64,000 nt of DNA, from NCBI RefSeq assembly GCF_001190925.1, contig NZ_CP011072.1, positions 2,108,001 through 2,172,000 on the forward strand, written 5' to 3'. The notes under the pieces were generated by a model. The model worked only from the letters and a program-made list of their open reading frames with translations. It ran no database searches and was not told the DNA's origin. A program made the translations under genes and the position numbers. Shown in pieces: positions 10,039 to 18,449 of this stretch. The stretch comes from Azoarcus sp. CIB. GTDB lineage: Bacteria; Pseudomonadota; Gammaproteobacteria; Burkholderiales; Rhodocyclaceae. Numbering within the stretch: position 1 is the stretch's first letter; each line of letters opens with the position of its first letter.

Positions 10039-10608
10039 TCATTGGTAGCGGATTTCGACGACCTCGATCTCGCGCGGCCCCGCCGGGCTCTGGAAGCGCA
10101 CGACGTCGCCCTCGCGCGCCTTCATCAGGGCGCGTGCGAGTGGCGAGATCCAGCTAATGCGGCCGGAACTGGCATCGGCCTCGTCGACGCCGACGATCTG
10201 CCAGGTCTGCTCGCCCTCGCCCTCGCCGTCCGCGTCCTCGACGTCGAGCACGGTCACGGTCGCGCCGAAGAAGACCTGTTCCATGCCCTGCTGGCGCTCG
10301 GGGTCGACGACCTCGGCCGATTCGATGCGTTTGATCAGGAAGCGGATGCGGCGGTCGATCTCGCGCAGGCGCTTCTTGCCGTAGATGTAGTCGCCGTTCT
10401 CGGAGCGGTCGCCGTTCGATGCGGCCCAGGCGACCGTCTCGACGAGCTTCGGCCGCTCGATGCGCACGATCTGGTCGAGTTCGACGCGCAGCGCGTCGTA
10501 GCCGCGCCGCGTCATGTAGTTCTTGGTCCCGGGAGGCAGGCGTACCGATACGGGGACGTCGTCATCGTCGTCCTGGCCGTCGCCTTCCTTCGTAAAAGCC
10601 TTGTTCAC
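10039..10608 (-). CDS. greB: GreB, transcript cleavage factor
   Basis: Rescues backtracked RNA polymerase by stimulating RNA cleavage. The 189-residue call uses the GTG at 10608, giving the usual MNKAFTKE start; a longer frame begins at 10680 with low-complexity sequence. The coiled-coil domain (about residues 32-105) contains the catalytic acid pair region NGDRSENGDYIYGKKRLREIDRR, and the C-terminal FKBP-like domain ends VRFQSPAGPREIEVVEI. It is longer than E. coli GreB (158) because of an acidic QDDDDDVPVSVRLPPG segment near the N-terminus and a DADGEGEGEQ loop. Acting in the cytosol, it has no operon partner here. Confidence 0.92.
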   Translation of the reverse strand: MNKAFTKEGDGQDDDDDVPVSVRLPPGTKNYMTRRGYDALRVELDQIVRIERPKLVETVAWAASNGDRSENGDYIYGKKRLREIDRRIRFLIKRIESAEVVDPERQQGMEQVFFGATVTVLDVEDADGEGEGEQTWQIVGVDEADASSGRISWISPLARALMKAREGDVVRFQSPAGPREIEVVEIRYQ

Positions 10609-10929
10609 CTTGCGAGCCCATCCTGTTGCTGGGGTTCCGTTACCTGTCCCATTACCCGTTTTGTCACCACATGCAACCACGTCCGCTGTCGCGCCGTCGG
10701 CGCTTCATGATAACGGACAAGTACGTCGGTCGCGCACGACGCGACTGCTCGCGGCTGCACGGATTGATTCAATCCGATAAACTGGCGCGCTTTCACAAAC
10801 ATCTTGCAATCGCGAGACGCTACCGCGGTCGGCCGCCCCCGGGCGACACTTCGGCAGTCTCGCGACCCGCGCGCGCATCGCCCTGCGAAACGCGCGTTGC
10901 CGCGACTTCAACGCATTTTTCGCCGATTC
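10609..10929. promoter_or_regulatory. Divergent intergenic region between greB and the aryl-polyene operon
   Basis: About 320 bases with no credible gene separate greB (minus strand) from the ACP gene (plus strand). The clearest element is a perfect palindrome, GGATTGA-T-TCAATCC, at 10761-10775. It is followed at once by GATAAACT, which could act as a -10 element for the pigment operon. It resembles but does not match an FNR box. The palindrome may be an operator for pigment expression; no regulator can be assigned. Confidence 0.4.
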
Positions 10930-11220
10930 ATGACCCAAGCCGCCACTCCCTCTTCCGCCGATCTCGACGCGCTGCGTCTCGAAGTAGCGGGCCTCGTCGT
11001 CGAAGCCCTCAACCTGGACACGGCACCCGAGTCCATCCCGGCCGACGATTCGCTGTTCGGCGAAGGCCTGGGCCTCGACTCGATCGACATCCTCGAGGTC
11101 GCGCTCGTCGTCTCGAAGCGTTACGGCTTCCAGTTGCGTGCCGACAACGAGGACAACGTCAAGATCTTCCGCTCCCTGCGCAGCCTCACCGAGTACGTCG
11201 CGGCCAACCGCACGAAATGA
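10930..11220 (+). CDS. Acyl carrier protein of the aryl-polyene cluster
   Basis: A 96-residue carrier protein. The phosphopantetheine attachment motif GLDSIDILEVAL (Ser about residue 48) is intact, with a helix-rich, acidic fold as expected. The ATG at 10930 is used; longer frames start in the upstream intergenic region. It overlaps the next gene by 4 bases (ATGA) and begins a tightly coupled run of eight genes. By comparison with Ape/xanthomonadin systems it should carry the growing aryl-polyene chain. Such clusters often have two ACPs; only one is visible here. Confidence 0.9.
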   Translation: MTQAATPSSADLDALRLEVAGLVVEALNLDTAPESIPADDSLFGEGLGLDSIDILEVALVVSKRYGFQLRADNEDNVKIFRSLRSLTEYVAANRTK

Positions 11221-11876
11221 GGCCCGCAGTCGTCCGCGTCGGGCGCGGACTGGCGATTGCCGTCGCCGTGGTTGCTTGGGCAGTGGCTGCGCACTACACG
11301 AGTGCGCTCGTCGATGAATCGTCCTGGGGCGCGCTCCTCGCGATCGCGCCCTTCGCGTTGATCGCTGCGGCTTTCGCCTGGCAATCGACGCGCCGCGGCC
11401 TGATGCTCGCGCTGCTTGCCACCGCCACGCTGGTGCTCGCACTCGCGTGGCCGACGCTCGCGCGCAACGTCGGCTGGCTGTATTTCGTCCAGCATGTCGG
11501 AACCAATGCCCTGCTGGGGCTCGGTTTCGGACGCACGCTCGGCGCAGGGCGCGAGCCGATGTGCACGCGTATCGCACGCACGATGCACGGCACCGTCAGC
11601 CCGGCGCTCGCGCGCTACACACGGCAGGTGACGGCCGCATGGGCGGTGTTTTTCGCGGGAACCGTGGCGATTTCCTGTCTGCTGTTCGCGTTCGGCACGA
11701 TCGAAGCGTGGTCGACCTTCGCCAACCTTTTGACCATGCCGCTCGTCGGACTGATGTTCCTCGCGGAGTATCTCGTGCGCCTCAGGCTGCTCCCGGAAGA
11801 TCGCAGCAGTATCCTCGACGCCGTCCGCGCGTATCGGCGTACCTCGCCCACGGCAAGCCCGGTCAACGAGCGATGA
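11217..11876 (+). CDS. Membrane protein of the aryl-polyene cluster (COG4648-like)
   Basis: 219 residues with about five or six hydrophobic segments, beginning LAIAVAVVAWAVAAHY and ending with a basic cytoplasmic tail. It resembles the small inner-membrane protein (COG4648, ApeG-like) regularly found between the ACP and the adenylating enzyme in aryl-polyene clusters. Its biochemical role is not established. Start and stop both overlap neighbours by 4 bases, so expression is coupled to the ACP and the AMP-ligase. Confidence 0.8.
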   Translation: MRPAVVRVGRGLAIAVAVVAWAVAAHYTSALVDESSWGALLAIAPFALIAAAFAWQSTRRGLMLALLATATLVLALAWPTLARNVGWLYFVQHVGTNALLGLGFGRTLGAGREPMCTRIARTMHGTVSPALARYTRQVTAAWAVFFAGTVAISCLLFAFGTIEAWSTFANLLTMPLVGLMFLAEYLVRLRLLPEDRSSILDAVRAYRRTSPTASPVNER

Positions 11877-13228
11877 CGCACCCCGGCCCTGCGGCGCTGC
11901 CGCTCCTCACGCACGCGAAACCCGATGCTGTCGTCGCCTGGCGGCACGATGGCCCTGTGACAATCGAACGCTTCCTGAGCGACGTACGGTGCCTCGCATC
12001 CAGCCTGCCTGCCGGAGGACACGTCCTGAACGTGTGCGCGGATCGCTACCGCTTCACCGTCGGGCTGGCCGCGAGCTTGGTGCGCGGCAAGATCAGCCTG
12101 CTGCCTTCGACGCACACTCCCGAGACCGTCCGGCAATTGCTGGCGTTTGCGCCCGATGCGTTCTGCCTGACCGACAGCCCGGTCTGTGACATCGACCTGC
12201 CGCAACATCGCCTCCTTGAAAGCGCGGAGGCATCCCCTTCGCCGGACGGTTCCGCGGTGCCGATGATCGCCGCGGACCAGACCGTGGCCTACGTATTCAC
12301 GTCCGGCTCGACGGGCGTTCCGATGCCGCACCCGAAGACCTGGGGCGCGCTCGTGCGCAACATCGCGGCCGAGGCGGACAGGCTCGGGGTGGTCGGCAAG
12401 CCTTTCACGCTGATCGGCACCGTCCCTCCGCAGCACATGTACGGATTCGAATCGACCGTGCTGCTGGCGCTGTTGTCGGGCGGGGCAATCTGGTCGGGGC
12501 GGCCGTTCTACCCGGCGGACATCGTCCGGGCGCTGGACGCCGTTCCCCGCCCGCGCGTTCTGGTTTCCACCCCGTTCCACCTGCGCACCCTGCTGGCCGC
12601 CGATGCCGGGGTGCCGCCGGCCGATCTCGTCGTGTCCGCGACCGCGCCGCTGTCGGGCAATCTCGCGGTGGCCGTCGAGGCGCAGCTGCAGTGCCCGCTG
12701 ATCGAGATCTACGGCTGCACCGAGACGGGCCAGACGGCCACTCGGCGCACCGCCGAGACCGTGGAATGGCAGCTCATGCGCGGCCTCAGGCTCAGCGTCG
12801 AGGATGGGAAGGTGTGGGCGCACGGAGGCCATGTCGAGACGCCGACCATGCTTAGCGACATCATCGAACCCACCTCGGGCGACCGCTTCCTGCTGCACGG
12901 ACGGTCGGCCGATCTCGTGAATATCGCGGGCAAGCGCAGCTCGCTCGGGTACCTGAACCATCAGCTGAATGCGATCCCGGGTGTCGTCGATGGCAGTTTT
13001 TTCATGCCGGACGACGAACAGAGCGACGGGGTAACGCGCCTGACGGCAGTCGTCGTGGCACCGGGCCTCGACCGCTCCACGCTGCTGGCGGCGCTGCGCG
13101 AGCGCATCGACCCGCTGTTTCTCCCCCGCCCGCTGATCTTCGCGAATGCCCTTCCGCGCAACGCGACGGGCAAGCTTCCGCGCGCGGCGCTGGAAGAGCT
13201 GCGGCGCACTCTGGGCGGTGGCGAATGA
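11873..13228 (+). CDS. AMP-dependent acyl/aryl-ACP synthetase of the aryl-polyene cluster
   Basis: 451 residues, a shortened member of the ANL adenylating superfamily. The phosphate-binding P-loop reads VFTSGSTGVPMPHPKTW (about residues 141-157), the aromatic motif IEIYGCTETGQTATR is intact, and the C-terminal catalytic lysine motif is LPRNATGKLPR. In aryl-polyene pathways the equivalent enzyme (ApeH type) activates the aryl starter acid and loads it on the ACP. The chorismatase gene at 29.0-30.1 kb could supply 3- or 4-hydroxybenzoate as that acid, which is inference. Confidence 0.88.
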   Translation: MTHPGPAALPLLTHAKPDAVVAWRHDGPVTIERFLSDVRCLASSLPAGGHVLNVCADRYRFTVGLAASLVRGKISLLPSTHTPETVRQLLAFAPDAFCLTDSPVCDIDLPQHRLLESAEASPSPDGSAVPMIAADQTVAYVFTSGSTGVPMPHPKTWGALVRNIAAEADRLGVVGKPFTLIGTVPPQHMYGFESTVLLALLSGGAIWSGRPFYPADIVRALDAVPRPRVLVSTPFHLRTLLAADAGVPPADLVVSATAPLSGNLAVAVEAQLQCPLIEIYGCTETGQTATRRTAETVEWQLMRGLRLSVEDGKVWAHGGHVETPTMLSDIIEPTSGDRFLLHGRSADLVNIAGKRSSLGYLNHQLNAIPGVVDGSFFMPDDEQSDGVTRLTAVVVAPGLDRSTLLAALRERIDPLFLPRPLIFANALPRNATGKLPRAALEELRRTLGGGE

Positions 13229-13524
13229 TCCACGAATCGAGCGTCTGGATTCCCGCCGATCATCGGTCGTTTGCGGGGCATTTTCCGGGTCGCCCGATCC
13301 TGCCGGGCGTGGTGCTGCTGGGCCTCGCGACGCGCGCGCTCGGGGACGCCCTCGGGCGCAACGTGCCGCCGTGCGGCATCGCATCGGCCAAGTTCCTGCG
13401 CCCGGTCGGCCCCGGCACGGATCTGCGTATTCGCCTTGCCGAGGCGGGCATGAACTGGCGTTTCGACATCCTTGCCGGGGAAGACTGCGTCGCGACCGGC
13501 TCCCTGCGGGTCGATCCGGCGTGA
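13225..13524 (+). CDS. FabZ/FabA-like 3-hydroxyacyl-ACP dehydratase (hotdog fold)
   Basis: A 99-residue single hotdog domain. The motif HFPGRPILPGVVLLGL near residues 19-34 matches the FabZ active-site segment H-F-P-G-x-P-x-x-P-G; the catalytic His is the first residue of the motif. It is shorter than FabZ (about 150) but similar to the small ApeI-type dehydratases of aryl-polyene clusters, which introduce the conjugated double bonds. It overlaps both neighbours by 4 bases. Confidence 0.85.
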   Translation: MIHESSVWIPADHRSFAGHFPGRPILPGVVLLGLATRALGDALGRNVPPCGIASAKFLRPVGPGTDLRIRLAEAGMNWRFDILAGEDCVATGSLRVDPA

Positions 13525-14465
13525 ACGACGCGTCGAGCGCGAAACCCCGGCGCGGCACGGCCGAATGGGCGAGCCGGCCGGAGCGCAGCAATTACGCGAC
13601 GCTGCGGCTGATGACCTGGATCTCGCTGCGGCTCGGTCGCCGCGTGGGGCGTGCGGTGCTGGTGCTGATTTCGGCCTACTTCCTGCTCTTCGCGCCGACC
13701 GCCCGGAGAGCCTCGCGTGAGTGGCTCGGACATGCCTTGGGCCGGCGTCCTACGGCCAGCGAACAGTTCCGGCATGTATTCAGCTTCGCGAGCACGATTC
13801 ACGACCGCATCTATCTGGTAAATGACCGCTTCGACCTGTTCGACATCCGCGTGCATGGCGGCGAACTCGTGCGGGCGGCGGTGGCCGGCGGTCAGGGCGT
13901 GTTCCTGATGGGCGCGCACCTCGGGAGCTTCGAGGTCATGCGCGCGATCGCTCGCCAGCAACCCGGCATGCGCGTCGCGATGGTCATGTACGAGGAAAAC
14001 GCGCGCAAGATCAACGACACGCTCGCGGCGATCAATCCAGCCGCACGCGCGGACATCATTCCGCTGGGACATCTGGATTCGATGCTGCACTTGAAGGAGC
14101 GGCTCGACGACGGCTCGCTCGTGGGCGTGCTTGCGGACCGCAGCCTGGGCGACGATCCGTCGCAGCCGGTCGAATTCTTCGGCGAACCCGCGGATTTCCC
14201 GGTCGGCCCGTGGCGCATCGCAGCGATGCTGAAGCGCCCGGTGATCCTGATGGTGGGCCTGTATCGCGGGGGCAACCGCTACGACGTGCACTTCGAGGAG
14301 CTCGCCGATTTCTCAGCGGCGACGCGCGAAAACCGGGCACACCTGATTCACGCGGCAGTCGAATGCTACGCCGCACGCCTCGCCCACTATGCCGGGCTGG
14401 CGCCGTACAACTGGTTCAATTTTTTCGATTTCTGGCAGAGCGCGCGCCGCCGCGCCGCGCATTGA
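13521..14465 (+). CDS. LpxL/HtrB-family acyltransferase of the aryl-polyene cluster
   Basis: 314 residues, GTG start at 13521 inside the previous stop (GTGA). A hydrophobic segment near residues 45-62 suits membrane association. The motif GAHLGSFEVMR supplies the H-x4-E catalytic pair of lauroyl-type acyltransferases, and LADRSLGDDPSQPVEFFGEPADFPVGPWRIA matches the family's second block. In Ape systems a related enzyme probably attaches the polyene to a lipid; that substrate is inferred. Confidence 0.85.
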   Translation: MNDASSAKPRRGTAEWASRPERSNYATLRLMTWISLRLGRRVGRAVLVLISAYFLLFAPTARRASREWLGHALGRRPTASEQFRHVFSFASTIHDRIYLVNDRFDLFDIRVHGGELVRAAVAGGQGVFLMGAHLGSFEVMRAIARQQPGMRVAMVMYEENARKINDTLAAINPAARADIIPLGHLDSMLHLKERLDDGSLVGVLADRSLGDDPSQPVEFFGEPADFPVGPWRIAAMLKRPVILMVGLYRGGNRYDVHFEELADFSAATRENRAHLIHAAVECYAARLAHYAGLAPYNWFNFFDFWQSARRRAAH

Positions 14466-14483
14466 CCGCCTCCTGGAGTATCC

Positions 14484-15086
14484 GTGTTCAAAGTTGCTTC
14501 CACGCGTCTGCTCGTTGCCGCCCTGCTCGCTGCGGCTTCCGTGCTGCACGGCCCGCAGGCCATCGCGGCTGAGGCCTGGACGGTCGCCCAGCTGATGCAG
14601 GCCCTGGGCAAGCACCGCAACGGCCAAGCGACGTTCTCGGAGCGGAAGTATCTGGCGGTCCTCGACCAGCCCGTCGAATCGTCGGGCGAATTGCGCTTCC
14701 AGGCACCGGACCGGCTGGAGAAGATCACCCTCAAGCCACGCCCCGAATCGCTGGTCCTCGAGGGCAACAACCTGAGCGTGACGCGCGGCAAGAAGCAGTT
14801 CAACGTTCGCCTGTCAGACTACGGCGAAGTCGCCGGTTTCATCGACAGCATCCGGGCGACGCTGGCCGGCGACCGCAATACGCTGGAGCGTACCTACGCG
14901 CTGCACCTCGCCGGCAACGCCGAACGCTGGACCCTGACCCTGCTGCCGCGCGACACGCGCATGGCTGAGGTTGTCACCCGCATCAACATCGCCGGAACGC
15001 GCGGGCTGCTGCGCGAAATCGAAATCCTTCAGGCGGACGGCGACCGCTCCGTGATGGAGATCGTGGCGATGGGGCAGGCGCGGTGA
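14484..15086 (+). CDS. LolA-like outer-membrane lipoprotein carrier family protein
   Basis: 200 residues from a GTG start at 14484, with TGGAG upstream. The N-terminus is a cleavable signal peptide (VASTRLLVAALLAAASVLHG...AIA, cut near residue 28), so the protein is periplasmic. The mature part has the LolA/DUF6675-like beta pattern: SSGELRFQAPDRLEKITLKP and TLTLLPRD. It overlaps the MMPL exporter gene by 4 bases. With that exporter it probably moves the finished lipid-pigment to the outer membrane, as proposed for ApeL/ApeM-type pairs. Confidence 0.83.
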   Translation: MFKVASTRLLVAALLAAASVLHGPQAIAAEAWTVAQLMQALGKHRNGQATFSERKYLAVLDQPVESSGELRFQAPDRLEKITLKPRPESLVLEGNNLSVTRGKKQFNVRLSDYGEVAGFIDSIRATLAGDRNTLERTYALHLAGNAERWTLTLLPRDTRMAEVVTRINIAGTRGLLREIEILQADGDRSVMEIVAMGQAR

Positions 15087-17458
15087 CACGCCGTTTCGTG
15101 CCGGCCCTGCTGCTATGGCTGGCCTTCGTCGCGGCCTGCATCGCCGTCGTGAGCCAGACGCGTTTCACGGCCGACCTCTCGGCCTTCCTGCCCGAAGCGC
15201 CCACTGCAGAGCAGCGCGTGCTTGTCGAGCAGTTGCGCGATGGCATGGTGTCCCGACTGCTGCTGGTCGGCATCGAGGGCGGCGACGCGGCGCAGCGGGC
15301 ACAACTCTCGCGCGATCTCGCCGGGAAGCTGCGCGCCGATGCGGCCTTCGGCATGGTCGCGAACGGCGAACCCGTCCATCGCGAGCGCGACCACGCCCTG
15401 TTGTTCACCCACCGCTATGTCCTGAGCCCGGCCGTGAGCGCGGAACGCTTCACGACAACGGGCCTGCGGCAAGCCATCGCGGAGTCGATCGATCTCCTCG
15501 CCTCCCCCCTCGGCATGCTCACGAAGACACTGCTGCCGCGCGACCCCACCGGCGAGTTGCTGCAATTGCTGGAACGACTCGACGGCGGGGCGCGCCCTGC
15601 AATGCAGGAGGGCGTATGGGCGTCGCGGGACGGCAGGCGCGCCTTGCTGCTCGCCCAGACGCGCGCCTCGGGTTCGGACCTTGACGGCCAGCAGGCGGCC
15701 ATCGCCTCCCTGCGTAACGCGTTTGCGGGCGAGGCGTCGAAGCTGCCTTCCGGAGCGGATTTGAAGCTGCTGGTTTCGGGCGCCGCCGTGTTCGCGGTCG
15801 ACTCGCGCGCCACCATCGAGAGCGAAGTGACGCGGCTCGCGCTGCTCTCGACCGCGATCATCGCTGCGCTCCTGCTGTTCATCTACCGTTCGCCGACGGC
15901 CCTCGTGCTCGGCCTTCTGCCGGTCGTATCCGGGGCGCTGGCCGGCATCGTGGCGGTCAGCCTCGGGTTCGGCGTCATGCATGGCGTTACCCTCGGCTTC
16001 GGCACCACCCTGATCGGAGAGGCGGTCGATTACGCGATCTACCTCTTCGTCCAGTCCGGCCCCGCGAGGGGGAACGAAGGGCGCAACGCCTTCTGGCCAA
16101 CGATACGCCTCGGCGTGATGACCTCCATCTGCGGCTTCGGTGCGCTGATGTTCTCGGGGTTTCCGGGGCTGGCACAGCTCGGCCTGTATTCGATCGCGGG
16201 CTTGATCGTCGCCGCGCTCGTGACCCGTTACATTCTGCCGCAGCTCCTGCCGGTCGGCTTCGCGATCCGCGACGTGACCCCGCTCGGCCTGCGCCTGCAG
16301 TGCGTTGTGGTCGCCGCCGGCAGGCTGCGCTGGATCCTCGCCGGAGTGGCGGCGCTTTCCGGCGCGCTCGTGTTCGCACAGCACGACCGCGTCTGGAACC
16401 ACGAACTCGGAGCCCTGAGCCCGGTCCCGGCCGAGGCTCAGGCCGTCGACGCCGCATTGCGCAGCGATCTCGGGGCGCCCGACCTCCGTTACATGATTGT
16501 CGTGCGCGCGGCCGATGCGGACAGCGCCCTGCAGCGCGCAGAATCGGTGTCCGCACAACTGCAGACGCTTGTGGACGCCGGGGAGATCGGCGGCTACGAG
16601 AGTCCGTCGCTGTACCTGCCTTCGCAGACTCGGCAACTCGAGCGCCGGGCTGCGCTGCCCGATCCGCGCGAACTGGGCGAACGACTCGCCACCGCAACCG
16701 CGGGCCTGCCCCTGCCGGCCGAGCGACTCGCGCCCTTTATCGACGACATCTCCACCGCGCGCGCGCGCGCGCCGCTGACGCGCGCAGACCTCGACGGAAC
16801 CAGCTTCGCGATGGCCGTGGATTCGCTGCTCCTGCGGCAGGGCGAGCAGTGGACCGCGCTGCTGCCGCTGCGCGCACCTGCGGCCGGAGCGCCTGCGAAA
16901 GAGATCGACCCGGCGGCCGTCCGCCGCGCGCTCGACGGGGCTGCGGATGCCAGCCCCATGTTCATCGACATGAAGGGCGAGTCCGGACGGCTCTACGCGA
17001 GCTACCTGCGCGAAGCGATCATGCTGTCGCTCGCGGGGGTGGCCGCAATCGTCGCGCTCCTCGCCGTCGCCCTGCGCTCGCCGCGACGCGTCGTGCGCGT
17101 CCTGTTGCCGCTCGCGGCCGCCGTGCTGACGGTCGTCGCCGGCCTCATGCTCTCCGGCGTCGCGCTGACGATCCTGCACCTCGTCGGCCTGCTGCTGATC
17201 GTCGCCGTGGGCTCCAACTACGCCCTGTTCTTCGACGGCCCGGGCGGCAGCGGCGGCCCTCCGCCCGCGACCCTGGCGTCGATGCTGTTTGCGAATCTCA
17301 CGACGGTCGCCGGTTTCGGCGTCCTCGCGTTTTCCTCGGTGCCCGTGCTGCAGGCAATCGGGGGCACGGTCGGTCCCGGCGCCCTCCTCGCCCTGGTCTT
17401 CGCGGCTGCCTTCGCCCGCACGTCTTCATGCCCCGTCCCTGGCACCCCGGCGCGCTGA
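15083..17458 (+). CDS. MMPL/RND-family exporter of the aryl-polyene cluster
   Basis: 791 residues, GTG start overlapping the LolA-like stop. The layout is one N-terminal membrane segment, a large periplasmic loop, five or six segments around residues 245-400, a second loop, and a final block of membrane helices from about 640 to the end. The segment GVTLGFGTTLIGEAVDYAIYLF has the MMPL-type Asp-Tyr pair in transmembrane helix 4. This is the usual length for exporters in aryl-polyene and xanthomonadin clusters. Its 3' end overlaps the deacetylase gene by 31 bases. Confidence 0.9.
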   Translation: MTRRFVPALLLWLAFVAACIAVVSQTRFTADLSAFLPEAPTAEQRVLVEQLRDGMVSRLLLVGIEGGDAAQRAQLSRDLAGKLRADAAFGMVANGEPVHRERDHALLFTHRYVLSPAVSAERFTTTGLRQAIAESIDLLASPLGMLTKTLLPRDPTGELLQLLERLDGGARPAMQEGVWASRDGRRALLLAQTRASGSDLDGQQAAIASLRNAFAGEASKLPSGADLKLLVSGAAVFAVDSRATIESEVTRLALLSTAIIAALLLFIYRSPTALVLGLLPVVSGALAGIVAVSLGFGVMHGVTLGFGTTLIGEAVDYAIYLFVQSGPARGNEGRNAFWPTIRLGVMTSICGFGALMFSGFPGLAQLGLYSIAGLIVAALVTRYILPQLLPVGFAIRDVTPLGLRLQCVVVAAGRLRWILAGVAALSGALVFAQHDRVWNHELGALSPVPAEAQAVDAALRSDLGAPDLRYMIVVRAADADSALQRAESVSAQLQTLVDAGEIGGYESPSLYLPSQTRQLERRAALPDPRELGERLATATAGLPLPAERLAPFIDDISTARARAPLTRADLDGTSFAMAVDSLLLRQGEQWTALLPLRAPAAGAPAKEIDPAAVRRALDGAADASPMFIDMKGESGRLYASYLREAIMLSLAGVAAIVALLAVALRSPRRVVRVLLPLAAAVLTVVAGLMLSGVALTILHLVGLLLIVAVGSNYALFFDGPGGSGGPPPATLASMLFANLTTVAGFGVLAFSSVPVLQAIGGTVGPGALLALVFAAAFARTSSCPVPGTPAR

Positions 17459-18240
17459 TCGGCTTTTCGGCCGCGCTTCACGCCGCCGCGGCGGCAGGCA
17501 TCGCCCTGCGCCCCGAAGCCTGGCCGTGGGCAGCGGGGGCCGTCGCCGCCAACCACGGCCTGCTCACGGCGGCCGGCCTGCTGCCGCGCTGCGCGCTGCT
17601 CGGCACGAACTGGACCCGGCTACCGACGGCCGCGGCTGCGCAGAGCGAGATCGCGCTGACGATCGACGACGGCCCCGATCCGGAGGTTACGCCGCGCGTG
17701 CTCGATCTCCTCGATACCCATCGCGCCGGGGCAACCTTCTTCGTCATCGGCCGGCTCGTGCGCGAACATCCGGCGCTCGCCCGCGAGATCGTCGCCCGCG
17801 GCCACGCCGTCGAGAACCACAGTGAACACCACCTCAAGACCTTCTCGCTGCACGGCCCGCGCTGGCTCGCCCGCGAGATCGGTGCCGCGCAGGACACCAT
17901 CGCGGAAGTCTGCGGGCGGACACCGCGCTTCTTCCGTGCCCCGGCAGGCCTGCGCAATCCGTTCCTGGAGCCGGTCCTCGCCCGGCTCGACCTGCAACTC
18001 GCGTCATGGACCCGCCGGGCGTATGACACCCGCAACGGCGACGCCGATGCGGTTGCGTCGCGGCTGCTCGGCGGCCGCGACGGGAAGTTGCGCAGCGGCG
18101 ACATCCTGCTGCTGCACGACGGCAACGCCGCACGCACGGCGCACGGGCGGGCGGTGATCCTCGAAGCTCTCCCAATGGTGCTCGACGGATGTCGGGCTTC
18201 AGGCCTGATACCGGTCACCCTCGAGCACGCCATCCCGTAA
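17428..18240 (+). CDS. Polysaccharide deacetylase (NodB domain) family protein
   Basis: 270 residues. Two hydrophobic helices occupy the first 55 residues, suggesting a membrane anchor. The NodB domain follows: TIDDGPDPEVTPRVLDLL (catalytic Asp and metal Asp), HSEHH (metal H-S-x-x-H), FRAPAGLRNP, and LLLHDGN near the C-terminus. All expected catalytic motifs are present. It begins 31 bases inside the exporter gene in another frame. Carbohydrate-esterase family 4 members act on N-acetyl groups of sugars; within a pigment cluster the substrate might be a glycosylated polyene, which is speculation. Confidence 0.88.
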   Translation: MPRPWHPGALIGFSAALHAAAAAGIALRPEAWPWAAGAVAANHGLLTAAGLLPRCALLGTNWTRLPTAAAAQSEIALTIDDGPDPEVTPRVLDLLDTHRAGATFFVIGRLVREHPALAREIVARGHAVENHSEHHLKTFSLHGPRWLAREIGAAQDTIAEVCGRTPRFFRAPAGLRNPFLEPVLARLDLQLASWTRRAYDTRNGDADAVASRLLGGRDGKLRSGDILLLHDGNAARTAHGRAVILEALPMVLDGCRASGLIPVTLEHAIP

Positions 18241-18295
18241 GCACGGCACCCGCCTGTCGCCCCGGCCAATGGCCGGAGCACCACGGCAGCATGTG

Positions 18296-18337
18296 AAGGG
18301 CATCCCCCGATCATCCCGGATTGCGGGGGATACCCTT
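18296..18337. terminator. Long inverted repeat between deacetylase and decaheme cytochrome genes
   Basis: AAGGGCATCCCCCG (18296-18309) pairs with CGGGGGATACCCTT (18324-18337) over 14 positions with one C-A mismatch on the plus strand (G-U on the minus strand). The loop is 14 bases. It lies 55 bases after the deacetylase stop and 112 before the cytochrome start. It could terminate the pigment operon, though only a short T run (TTT) follows, or form a leader structure of the cytochrome message. Confidence 0.5.
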
Positions 18338-18449
18338 TCGCTGCGCTACATTTTTCCGGCCCCCCGAATTCACGAGAATCCGCCCGACGCCAGGCATGTA
18401 ACAAAGCGTATCCATCCGGATCTGCCTGGTCAGCCTATCGGGGAGTTCA

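Noticed and set aside
10761-10775. Reading the palindrome GGATTGATTCAATCC as an FNR/Anr site
   Set aside because: The FNR form TTGAT-N4-ATCAA is not met; the half-sites are spaced differently.
11615-13591. A 658-codon minus-strand open frame opposite the adenylating enzyme
   Set aside because: Very Arg-rich, no family features; the opposite strand has intact ANL motifs.
15113-17179. A 688-codon minus-strand open frame opposite the MMPL exporter
   Set aside because: Arg/Gln/Gly-rich composition without any recognisable motif; the plus strand has coherent membrane helices and coupling to both neighbours.
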